A DNA stretch of 7,707 bases from Puniceicoccales bacterium (lineage in GTDB: Bacteria; Verrucomicrobiota; Verrucomicrobiia; Opitutales; LL51). The DNA lies in assembly GCA_031290315.1 (NCBI GenBank), contig JAITNS010000024.1, forward strand, positions 1 to 7,707. The letters run 5' to 3'. Of this stretch, positions 1-7,707 are shown in pieces. The position numbers were made by a program, and so were the translations under genes. The notes under the pieces are model-generated. The model ran no database searches and was not told where the DNA came from. It saw only the letters and a program-made list of their open reading frames with translations. The stretch's first letter is position 1; each line of letters begins with the position of its first letter.

Positions 1-314
1 CCTCCTGGATTTTGCATGCCTTGCAATTCATTCTGTACATTTTTTGCTTTTGTTTTACTTGATTGAAACCATTTTCCTGTTGCAGCTTTTGCAACTCTCG
101 TTTTTAGATCCTTCTTGGATTTGAGACCGAGTACAACTAATGTAATAGCCGTTTTGCCACCAAAACCTAAAAAACCTCCTACCTTTTGTTTGATTATCAA
201 AAAATTTTTATCTTCACTCAAAGCAACGCCATTATTATTTTTCGTTTTGTCCTTTAGCGTGTTGTAATATTCAGAAGGATTTATAGACTCACTATTTGTT
301 GCTTTTATACTCAT
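1..314 (-). CDS. Hypothetical lysine-rich protein, N-terminal part, truncated by the window edge
   Basis: I do not recognise this protein. On the - strand an ATG at 314-312 opens a frame of 104 codons without a stop that leaves the window at base 1. An in-frame TAG at 323-321 lies just upstream, so this ATG is the first possible start in the frame. No Shine-Dalgarno sequence is visible before it. The protein begins MSIKATNSESINPSEYYNTL and is polar and rich in Lys, Asn and Ser. A short glycine-rich hydrophobic stretch (GGFLGFGGKTAITLVVLGL, about residues 46-64) is followed by a basic, possibly helical segment. There is no signal peptide and no motif I can name. Its 5' end overlaps the open frame leading into the cysS remnant on the other strand. 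That fits this gene being part of DNA that replaced the front of cysS (inference). The long open frame with plausible codon use supports a real gene; the function is unknown. Confidence 0.55.
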   Translation of the reverse strand, partial: MSIKATNSESINPSEYYNTLKDKTKNNNGVALSEDKNFLIIKQKVGGFLGFGGKTAITLVVLGLKSKKDLKTRVAKAATGKWFQSSKTKAKNVQNELQGMQNPG

Positions 315-401
315 GGTAAGCTATTTTACGTTTTTTTTCCACCCTCGCAAAGCATTTTATCGGAATTTTATTTTTTTAAAAATCTTTCTCCTAAAAATAT
401 A

Positions 402-569
402 GGGGGCAGTGAAATTCCGAGTGATATTGTTGAGCTAGGGGTAGAGCGTTGGCGAGCGAAGCAGGATAAAGATTTTGCCGAATCCGATCGCCTACGCGAT
501 TTATTAATTGGGCGTGGTTGGCGTATCATCGACACCAAAGACGGCGACTATCGCTTGGAGAAAAAGTAA
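402..569 (+). pseudogene. cysS: Remnant of cysteinyl-tRNA synthetase: C-terminal end only
   Basis: This frame ends with TAA at 567-569 and encodes a stretch typical of the extreme C-terminus of class I cysteinyl-tRNA synthetase. It reads GSEIPSDIVELGVERWRAKQ, then DKDFAESDRLRDLL, then GWRIIDTKDGDYRLEKK. The pattern of a basic helix, K-DFAESDRLRD, and G-W-I-DTKDG matches the tRNA-binding tail of CysS. Only about 55 of the usual 450-500 residues remain. The HIGH and KMSKS signature regions, the zinc ligands and the catalytic domain are absent. The frame stays open back to a stop at 255-257 but has no in-frame ATG, GTG or TTG. The residues encoded before about position 402 (FYFFKNLSPKN) do not look like CysS. 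I read this as a decayed 3' fragment left by a rearrangement with its break near 395-405. A sequencing or assembly break is the other possibility. A complete cysS would be expected elsewhere in the genome. Confidence 0.75.
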
Positions 570-666
570 TGTAATAAATTGGTAAAAATATTTGTCCTGA
601 AAAAAAATTAAGTATTGTGTTTTCTTTTATTTACGATTTAGCTAAAAGCATTATTGTAATTGTTTT
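570..666 (+). other. AT-rich leader between the cysS remnant and the antiporter gene
   Basis: These 97 bases are AT-rich and hold no gene. They probably contain the promoter for the antiporter-atpGDC cluster, because no + strand gene upstream is intact. I could not pick out a convincing -35/-10 pair, and there is no Shine-Dalgarno sequence directly before the ATG at 667. Confidence 0.35.
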
Positions 667-2985
667 ATGGAAGAAGGTAGTCTCATTCGTGATTTTGCGA
701 TCCTAATAGGTACGGCTGGCGTCGCTGGTTTTATTTTTAATTTCTTGCGCCTCCCACTATTATTGGGGTATATCTTGAGCGGACTGATCATTGGTCCCCA
801 TCTATTTCTATCGCAATTTATCAAAAATTACGAGGTATTACATCAATTCGGTGACCTCGGCGTCATCTTCCTGATGTTTTATATCGGTCTCGAATTTGAC
901 CTCGATAAACTCCGCCGTACCTTGGGCCCCTCCCTATTAGTCGTCATCTTCCAAACAATCGTTATGATGTTCCTCGGCATCTTGTCCGCAAAATTCTTAG
1001 GCTGGTCTGAGTTAAATGGTTTATTCCTAGGCGCCCTTATGGCAATTAGCTCCACTATGATGACTATCCCCGTCCTTAAAGAACAAAATGCCCTCAATTC
1101 CCACTTCGCCCAATTAGCAATCGGTATCCTCGTACTCGAAGATTTTGTAGCGATCCTATTACTCATCGTCCTCTCCGGTATCTCTATGACAGGATTTTTT
1201 GCCTGGAAAGAAGTATGGCAAGTAACCTTTTTAGTGGGCGTTTTTGTTGTCATGGTATTCGTTTTAGGTCGATTCTTTGGCGCAAAGATAGCACCCTTAC
1301 TACAAAAAATGGCCTCCCCAGAATTACTAGTTTTAGTGGCAGTCGGTTTTGCACTCTTTTTAGGGGAAGTTGCAAATAAGATGCACTTTTCAGCGGAATT
1401 GGGCGCCTTCTTGGCCGGATCAGTCCTCTCCCAATCCGTTATTGCCCATAAAATTGATGCCGTAACCGAATCCTTGAGAAATATCTTTTGTGCAATCTTT
1501 TTCGTTACCATTGGAATGTTGATTGATCCAGCGAAAATCATAGAACATTGGGGAGCTATTATTATCATTAGTTTGGCGGTAACAGTAGCACAAATTTTTG
1601 TCTGTTGGTTCGGTCTGTTCCTTTCAGGCGAAGAATCAAAAACATCTTTCTATACGGCAATCTATAAAGCACAAATCGGAGAATTTAGTTTCGTTATCGC
1701 CGCATTAGGTAATCAATTGGGCGTAACAGATTCCTCTTTAATGACCTTAGCCGTAGGGATTTCAGTTTTTAAAATAGTATTGGGCGCTCTATTACGCAAA
1801 TATATCGAGCCGCTCTATTCCTTTTTAACTCGTTTAGCACCAAAAGCAGCAATCAATATGAGCGATTTTTATCATAAATTTTTGCAGCTTTCTAAAATGA
1901 AAGTCGAAAAAATGACACTGCTACGCGAAGCTAAAACCTTTATCTTAGGATTGTTGTGGTATTTCTTAATGTTAGTGGGACTAATGGGCTTGGCTTCTTA
2001 CATATCTCACCTCATCCGACAAAATACCTTTGATATCATTTTAGGGCACGAGACCTTAGCGCTTGCAATCATTTGGGGGGCAGCAACATTTGTCATTATG
2101 CCAATCTTTGCAGGCGTCGTGAAAAATATCGATGCCATTATTAGTCTCGTTCTGGAAAAAATATTTATTTCCATGGAACATGCCGGCAATCATAATACGC
2201 GTAGTATAAAAATCATACGTCACGTAGTTTTGTCGATCGTCTTACTATTTTTCGGGATTGTTTTTGTTTCCGTTTCCTCTAATTATATCCCGACGGGGTA
2301 TCCATTGACGGTTTTCGTTATTTTATCGGGATTGCAAGTGATGTTTTTTTGGCGTGAGTTATTGAAATCAAACAATCGTTTTGAGCGTATGTTTCGGGAG
2401 ACGTTTATCGCCGAATTACAGGAAAAGGACGATGAATATCGAAATATTGTTTTGCAAAAGGCTCAGGAACAATACCCATGGTTAGCACAAATTAAAAATT
2501 ATCGTTTGCCGAAAAATAGCGTATGCGTGGGGCAAAAGATTTCCGGGATAAAAATTCGAGAAAAAACGGGAACAACAATTGTCGCCGTCTCCCGAAGTGG
2601 CTATACTTGTTATTCGCCTTCTCCAGATGCTATCCTATTCCCAGAAGATCATTTATTATTGATGGGCGAGGCGGAGCAAATTGAAACAGCCGTTCACTTC
2701 CTGTCAGAGGAAATTACCGATACGGTGTGTCTCGCCAGTCGTGTGGAATTTGCGATCGATAATTATTGTATTACTCCAGCCAGTGCATTTTTGGGGAAAA
2801 CAATTGCGGCGACAGAAATTCGCAGCCGTTTCGGAGTGAATATTGCTGGGATCCAGCGTAAGGGAGAGAAAATTACATCCCTACATCCGTCGATGGTATT
2901 GGAAAAAGAGGATATTTTACTCCTAACAGGCCCTAAATACGCCATCGAAAAGTTAAAGGAATTGGAATTGACGCCAGCATTATAG
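667..2985 (+). CDS. CPA2-family cation/proton antiporter (KefB/Kef-type) with two RCK_C domains
   Basis: This 772-residue inner-membrane protein is expected to exchange Na+ or K+ for H+. Residues about 8-385 form the Na+/H+ exchanger domain, with many hydrophobic helices. Landmarks are RLPLLLGYILSGLIIGP (28-44), the conserved acidic pair in GILVLEDF (153-160; E158, D159), FSAELGAFLAG (241-251) and KAQIGEFSFVIA (334-345). Unlike plain KefB, about four more hydrophobic segments lie at roughly 425-565. The cytoplasmic tail holds two consecutive RCK_C (TrkA_C) domains, about 615-685 and 700-772, each with the G-I--R----I-----G pattern. No Rossmann-type RCK_N domain with its nucleotide-binding glycines is seen, so control is probably by a small ligand on RCK_C rather than by NAD(H) (inference). 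The ATG at 667 puts the first helix right at the N-terminus. The first part of the gene is C-rich and later parts are G-rich. The atpG start follows 25 bases after the stop. The transported ion cannot be read from the sequence. Confidence 0.88.
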   Translation: MEEGSLIRDFAILIGTAGVAGFIFNFLRLPLLLGYILSGLIIGPHLFLSQFIKNYEVLHQFGDLGVIFLMFYIGLEFDLDKLRRTLGPSLLVVIFQTIVMMFLGILSAKFLGWSELNGLFLGALMAISSTMMTIPVLKEQNALNSHFAQLAIGILVLEDFVAILLLIVLSGISMTGFFAWKEVWQVTFLVGVFVVMVFVLGRFFGAKIAPLLQKMASPELLVLVAVGFALFLGEVANKMHFSAELGAFLAGSVLSQSVIAHKIDAVTESLRNIFCAIFFVTIGMLIDPAKIIEHWGAIIIISLAVTVAQIFVCWFGLFLSGEESKTSFYTAIYKAQIGEFSFVIAALGNQLGVTDSSLMTLAVGISVFKIVLGALLRKYIEPLYSFLTRLAPKAAINMSDFYHKFLQLSKMKVEKMTLLREAKTFILGLLWYFLMLVGLMGLASYISHLIRQNTFDIILGHETLALAIIWGAATFVIMPIFAGVVKNIDAIISLVLEKIFISMEHAGNHNTRSIKIIRHVVLSIVLLFFGIVFVSVSSNYIPTGYPLTVFVILSGLQVMFFWRELLKSNNRFERMFRETFIAELQEKDDEYRNIVLQKAQEQYPWLAQIKNYRLPKNSVCVGQKISGIKIREKTGTTIVAVSRSGYTCYSPSPDAILFPEDHLLLMGEAEQIETAVHFLSEEITDTVCLASRVEFAIDNYCITPASAFLGKTIAATEIRSRFGVNIAGIQRKGEKITSLHPSMVLEKEDILLLTGPKYAIEKLKELELTPAL

Positions 2986-2998
2986 TTTTTATATTGAA

Positions 2999-3006
2999 GA
3001 GGGGTG
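2999..3006 (+). promoter_or_regulatory. Ribosome binding site of atpG
   Basis: GAGGGGTG, ending four bases before the ATG at 3011, is the clearest Shine-Dalgarno sequence in the window. The other genes have weak or no such signal, so atpG may be translated well on its own rather than by coupling to the antiporter gene. Confidence 0.6.
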
Positions 3007-3010
3007 AAGT

Positions 3011-5304
<2,294 letters not shown>

Positions 5305-5305
5305 T

Positions 5306-5716
5306 ATGTCGATCGCTGTTAAAATTATTACGCCCAATCAAGTAGTTTGCTCTGAAGAGGTTGCGGTCTTAAGGGTCGATACGGTGATGGGGGAGATTGA
5401 GATCTTACCGATGCATCGGCCATTAATTGCGCTATTGAAGGTGGGCAGTGTGCGTTTAAAGTTATGGGATGATTCCATTAAAACAATTGCGACGGCTTCT
5501 GGTATTTTAAAATTGGAGCATGATCAGGCCGTTTTAGTCGTTGAGGAAGCGGTCAATGTCCATGAAATACGGGTTGCATCCTCGGTCGAAGAAGCTAAAG
5601 TACTTGCTAAAAATGCACTAAAGACAGCTGTGACTCGAGGTAATTTGGAACAAAATGAACTCAATCAATTGGAGGCTAAAATTCGTGCAGAGTTAAATAA
5701 AAAATTAAAAAAATAA
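5306..5716 (+). CDS. atpC: F1F0 ATP synthase epsilon subunit
   Basis: AtpC joins gamma to the c-ring and, in many bacteria, restrains ATP hydrolysis through its C-terminal helices. The 136 residues are normal in length. The N-terminal beta-sandwich (about 1-86) begins VKIITPNQVVCSEEVAVLRV and carries the family motif GEIEILPMHRPLIALLKVG (29-47). The rest (about 88-136) is a charged helical hairpin ending in a Lys-rich tail. The start codon lies one base after the atpD stop (TGA at 5302-5304), so translational coupling is likely. The gene ends the ATP synthase part of the cluster; 74 bases follow before the next gene. A full-length helical domain suggests the inhibitory function is kept, but that is inference. 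Confidence 0.93.
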   Translation: MSIAVKIITPNQVVCSEEVAVLRVDTVMGEIEILPMHRPLIALLKVGSVRLKLWDDSIKTIATASGILKLEHDQAVLVVEEAVNVHEIRVASSVEEAKVLAKNALKTAVTRGNLEQNELNQLEAKIRAELNKKLKK

Positions 5717-5753
5717 TAAGTAACCTGAGTCTTAAAGAAAGGAAAAGAAAAGT

Positions 5754-5781
5754 TTGACACGGCTATTGGGAGGAATAAAAG
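5754..5781 (+). promoter_or_regulatory. Possible promoter of the superoxide dismutase gene
   Basis: A perfect TTGACA (5754-5759) is followed after 16 bases by TAAAAG (5776-5781), which matches four of the six TATAAT positions. Transcription would start only a few bases before the ATG at 5791, giving a nearly leaderless message. The Shine-Dalgarno-like GGGAGGA at 5768-5774 lies inside the proposed promoter and about 16 bases from the ATG, which is too far to be ideal. Promoter and ribosome-site readings therefore conflict, and at most one is likely right. Confidence 0.35.
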
Positions 5782-5790
5782 AATTCCATT

Positions 5791-6447
5791 ATGCAACAAT
5801 ATACTTTACCTAATTTGCAATATTCATACGATGCCTTAGAGCCGGTTTTTACAGGAGAAATGATGGAATTACATCACTCAAAACATCATGGGGCCTATGT
5901 CAATAAATTGAATGAATTGTTACAGATATTAAATTACTCCGCTCCAAAAGATATTAATGATTTTATTGGAAGTTATTCCAATGTTCCTGAAAAATATCGT
6001 GATTTAATACGTTTTTACGGAGGAGGTCATGCAAATCACACTTTTTTCTGGAATATTTTAAAGCCATATGAGCAAGACAACGATGATCTTCCGGAAGATT
6101 TAGGAACGCTTATCGATAATAATTTTGGGACGTTGCATATTTTTAAGAAAAGATTTACAGAAGTAGCGATGGGCCATTTAGGTAGTGGTTGGGTTTGGTT
6201 AAATATTTCCGCTGACAATTCCAAAACACTTTTTATTTCGGCAACATTAAATCATGATAATCCGCAAATGATCGAATATAAAAAGACAGAATTTTTTGGA
6301 CTTCCCATTTTAACGCTCGATCTTTGGGAACATGCTTATTATTTAAAATATAAAAATTGCAAAGCCGATTATTGCAAAGCTTTTTGGAAAATTATTAAAT
6401 GGGAAGCGGTTGCTGAGCGTTATCGACAAATTGTTGAAAAGTTATAA
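5791..6447 (+). CDS. sodA: Mn/Fe-family superoxide dismutase
   Basis: This cytoplasmic enzyme (no signal peptide) converts superoxide to oxygen and hydrogen peroxide. It has 218 residues, normal for the family. The N-terminal domain reads YTLPNLQYSYDALEP and then MELHHSKHHGAYVN. By alignment to E. coli SodA from memory, the four metal ligands are His28, His83 (in GGGHANHTFFW), Asp177 and His181 (in LDLWEHAYYLKY). The active-site Tyr36 is also kept, as is GSGWVWL (131-137). GGHANH is the manganese-type form. The residue that hydrogen-bonds the metal-bound solvent, Gln in NQD of E. coli MnSOD, is instead His155 in NHDNP. A His there is known from some other SODs, including that of Mycobacterium tuberculosis, so metal preference cannot be called safely; the symbol sodA is the nearest fit and sodB is possible. 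It likely protects against superoxide from respiration. The next gene starts 34 bases downstream and may share its transcript. Confidence 0.93.
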   Translation: MQQYTLPNLQYSYDALEPVFTGEMMELHHSKHHGAYVNKLNELLQILNYSAPKDINDFIGSYSNVPEKYRDLIRFYGGGHANHTFFWNILKPYEQDNDDLPEDLGTLIDNNFGTLHIFKKRFTEVAMGHLGSGWVWLNISADNSKTLFISATLNHDNPQMIEYKKTEFFGLPILTLDLWEHAYYLKYKNCKADYCKAFWKIIKWEAVAERYRQIVEKL

Positions 6448-6481
6448 TTGATTTATTTTGGCGACGTTTATAGCTTAATCT

Positions 6482-7264
6482 GTGATTACAAGTTGTCATT
6501 TTTTGGGTAGTAGTAGTCAAGGGAATTGTTTGCTTATCAAGTCGACTAAGGGCAATTTTTTGCTTGACGCCGGATTTTCAGGAAAACAAATCATAGAACG
6601 ACTATCTACTTTCGGCCTCACGATCTATGATATTAATGCCATTTTTATTACCCATGAACATACCGATCATTCCCAAGGGTTACGGGGCTTGTTTAAATAT
6701 GAGCATGTTCAATGCTTCGCCAATCGCGCAACTGCGATGGCAATTAACGATAAATTTGATAAAGTATTTCGTTGGAATTATTTTGTATGTGGAGAAAAAT
6801 TTCCTTATAAAGATTTTATAATTGAAACATTCTCAATTCCCCATGATGCAATTGAACCTGTAGGATATTTATTTCGAAGTAAAGATGGAGGTAAAAGTCT
6901 ATGTTGGATGACTGACCTCGGTTACGTTCCGCAGCACCTCCAGAAGTATGTTGAGGATTCGGAGATTTTAATCCTTGAAGCTAATTATGATAATATTATG
7001 TTAGAAAATGATGAAAAACGTCCCCCGGCTATAAAGAATAGGATTCGTGGGCGCTATGGTCATTTATCTAATGAGTCTGCTTTCAATTTAGTAACAAATG
7101 CTAATTGCCCCCAATGGCAAAAAATATTTTTAGCGCATCTTAGTCGCGATTGTAATGATTCGGAGATCGTGACTTCGCTTTTTGGTACCGATATTTGTAA
7201 TCGCTTTAATATTACGGTCGTTGATCCTCATAATGCGGTAGGTGTCAGTTATTCTTGTGTTTAA
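6482..7264 (+). CDS. MBL-fold metallohydrolase of the YycJ/WalJ type, probable DNA exonuclease
   Basis: This 260-residue cytoplasmic protein has a metallo-beta-lactamase fold. It opens with CHFLGSSSQGNCLLI and LLDAGFSGKQI, typical of YycJ/WalJ, where the loop GSSS-GN is characteristic. The zinc-binding motif is THEHTDH (57-63). Further likely ligands are His121 (in SIPHDA) and Asp145 (in WMTDLGYV); LILEANYD, GHLSN (193-197) and AHLSRDCN (218-225) complete the family pattern. The Bacillus homologue has been linked to mismatch repair as a 5'-3' exonuclease; applying that role here is inference from family. The start is GTG at 6482. This puts the conserved first beta-strand at residues 3-8, and no in-frame ATG lies in a better position. 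No Shine-Dalgarno sequence is visible. The gene ends 12 bases before the large palindrome. All motif residues are intact. Confidence 0.88.
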   Translation: MITSCHFLGSSSQGNCLLIKSTKGNFLLDAGFSGKQIIERLSTFGLTIYDINAIFITHEHTDHSQGLRGLFKYEHVQCFANRATAMAINDKFDKVFRWNYFVCGEKFPYKDFIIETFSIPHDAIEPVGYLFRSKDGGKSLCWMTDLGYVPQHLQKYVEDSEILILEANYDNIMLENDEKRPPAIKNRIRGRYGHLSNESAFNLVTNANCPQWQKIFLAHLSRDCNDSEIVTSLFGTDICNRFNITVVDPHNAVGVSYSCV

Positions 7265-7335
7265 ATATCATGTTAATAAGGGCTCCTCGCCCTTATGATC
7301 CTCGCCAGGAAACGTAGTTTCCTGGACCTTGGGAC

Positions 7336-7372
7336 CGCCCTGAATCACGTGCGTTGCACGTGGTCCAGGGCG
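7336..7372. repeat. Hairpin C, left copy (imperfect)
   Basis: The stem CGCCCTGAATCACGTGC pairs with GCACGTGGTCCAGGGCG around a GTT loop. One A-C mismatch and one T-G wobble interrupt an otherwise complete 17-pair stem. Compared with the right copy, the two stem changes are both transitions, which suggests this copy has decayed slightly. Confidence 0.85.
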
Positions 7373-7440
7373 AACCACAATGCCTGGCCACAAATATTAA
7401 GTTCAAAGAATAATATTCTTTGAACGATTTCTTGGCCCTA

Positions 7441-7465
7441 GATTGGATGCCGTTGGCATCCAATC
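7441..7465. repeat. Hairpin E, centre of the large palindrome
   Basis: Two perfect 11-base arms, GATTGGATGCC and GGCATCCAATC, flank the loop GTT. This is both a hairpin in its own right and the symmetry centre of the whole element, where cruciform extrusion would start. Confidence 0.9.
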
Positions 7466-7534
7466 TTGGGCCAAAGAAATCGTTCAAAGAATATTATTCT
7501 TTGAACTTAATATTTATGGTCGGGCATTGTGGTT

Positions 7535-7571
7535 CGCCCTGGACCACGTGCAAGGCACGTGGTCCAGGGCG
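7535..7571. repeat. Hairpin C, right copy (perfect 17-base stem)
   Basis: CGCCCTGGACCACGTGC and its exact reverse complement flank the loop AAG. It is the longest perfect small stem in the window, GC-rich against an AT-rich background, and contains two CACGTG sites; the left copy contains two more. Confidence 0.9.
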
Positions 7572-7655
7572 GTCCCAAGGTCCAGGAAACAATGTTTCCT
7601 GGCGAGGATCATAAGGGCGAGGAGCCCTTACCCCCATTACTAAGTCTACAAAATT

Positions 7656-7707
7656 TTAATTTAAAAATACTTCAATTTGAGCAAAATACTTGTCAATAGT
7701 TCCTTGA
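7656..7707 (-). CDS. Possible 3' end of an unidentified - strand gene, truncated by the window edge
   Basis: On the - strand an open frame enters from the right edge and ends in TAA at 7658-7656. It gives 16 residues, QGTIDKYFAQIEVFLN. The stretch looks protein-like, with alternating charged and hydrophobic residues. It faintly recalls the G-I--YF-KI-V strand of elongation-factor domain-2-like proteins, but that motif normally lies near the N-terminus, so I do not identify it. If real, the gene converges on the MBL-fold gene, with the large palindrome between them. Confidence 0.3.
   Translation of the reverse strand, partial: QGTIDKYFAQIEVFLN

Larger units (their letters stand above)
7277..7630. 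repeat. 354-base nested palindrome: nine hairpins in mirror order
   Basis: The two halves are inverted copies of about 177 bases centred at 7453. They differ at nine positions plus one single-base gap, so they are about 95% identical. Each half is itself a string of short palindromes. A: stem TAAGGGC, 7277-7295 and 7612-7630. B: CCAGGAAAC, 7305-7325 and 7582-7602. C: 17-base stems, 7336-7372 and 7535-7571. D: GTTCAAAGAAT, 7401-7425 and 7482-7506. E: GATTGGATGCC, 7441-7465, at the centre. B to E all have 3-base loops; A has a 5-base loop. The match stops sharply at both ends. The DNA could extrude as one long cruciform or as many small ones, and RNA from either strand would form a long duplex. 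No T-run follows the outer hairpins, so it is not an ordinary intrinsic terminator. Likely readings are a non-autonomous mobile repeat, a structured regulatory element, or a recombination product. I cannot name a family. Confidence 0.93.

Noticed and set aside
879..1568. 229-codon antisense frame opposite the antiporter gene
   Set aside because: The sense strand clearly encodes a conserved membrane domain. The antisense product is a Thr/Lys/Arg-rich sequence without motifs, opened up by the C-rich codons of the sense gene.
6627..6821. 64-codon + strand frame within the MBL-fold gene
   Set aside because: It is an out-of-phase shadow of a well-conserved gene, with no ribosome site and no motif.
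7277..7295. Intrinsic terminator after the MBL-fold gene
   Set aside because: The stem TAAGGGC is suitable, but it is followed by TGATCC rather than a T-run, so it does not meet the usual pattern.
7293..7487. 64-codon - strand frame in the left half of the large palindrome, and its near-identical + strand twin at 7420-7614
   Set aside because: The two are mirror images of each other because they lie on inverted arms. The single-base gap and the substitutions between arms change residues freely, there is no Shine-Dalgarno site, and the hairpin structure explains the sequence better than coding does.
7277..7630. Replicated telomere junction of a linear replicon, or a fold-back artefact of amplification or assembly
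   Set aside because: The arms differ at about 5% of positions and the flanks are unrelated, whereas these explanations predict near-perfect arms. The nested small palindromes are also unexplained. Not fully excluded without long reads.
7277..7630. CRISPR array or integron attC site
   Set aside because: There are no regularly spaced direct repeats with unique spacers, no core-site motifs, and no cas or integrase gene in the window.
7443..7643. 66-codon + strand frame across the right half of the palindrome
   Set aside because: It overlaps the mirrored frame in another phase, lies within stacked hairpins and shows no protein-like pattern.

Overview
The window reads as part of a moderately AT-rich bacterial chromosome with housekeeping genes, nearly all on the + strand. 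The AtpG, AtpD and CysS sequences recall those of the PVC group, perhaps Verrucomicrobiota. That is an impression from memory, not a search, and should be held loosely. A broken cysS end, an ATP synthase cluster that starts at the gamma subunit, and odd substitutions at normally fixed AtpD positions suggest a rearranged, possibly host-associated genome.

Layout. Bases 1-314 (- strand) hold the start of an unrecognised lysine-rich protein that runs off the left edge. Bases about 402-569 (+) encode only the C-terminal end of cysteinyl-tRNA synthetase, with no start codon, and look like a gene remnant. From 667 the + strand carries a CPA2-type cation/proton antiporter with two C-terminal RCK_C domains, then atpG, atpD and atpC (F1 gamma, beta and epsilon) packed with gaps of 25, 5 and 1 bases. 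There is no atpA (alpha) upstream of atpG. A separate unit follows: a Mn/Fe superoxide dismutase with a possible promoter of its own, and a YycJ/WalJ-like metallo-beta-lactamase-fold protein starting with GTG.

The most unusual feature is at 7277-7630, thirteen bases after the last gene. It is a 354-base palindrome with arms about 95% identical, and it is also built almost entirely of smaller palindromes: nine hairpins in the mirror order A-B-C-D-E-D-C-B-A, seven of them with 3-base loops. Beyond it, the last 52 bases may be the 3' end of a gene on the - strand. If so, the element lies between two convergent genes.

How the genes fit together. The antiporter and the F1 subunits both work on proton or cation gradients across the inner membrane and are probably co-transcribed. 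The dismutase protects against superoxide from respiration. The MBL-fold protein is likely a DNA-repair nuclease. None of these explains the large palindrome, which is the best candidate here for something undescribed.
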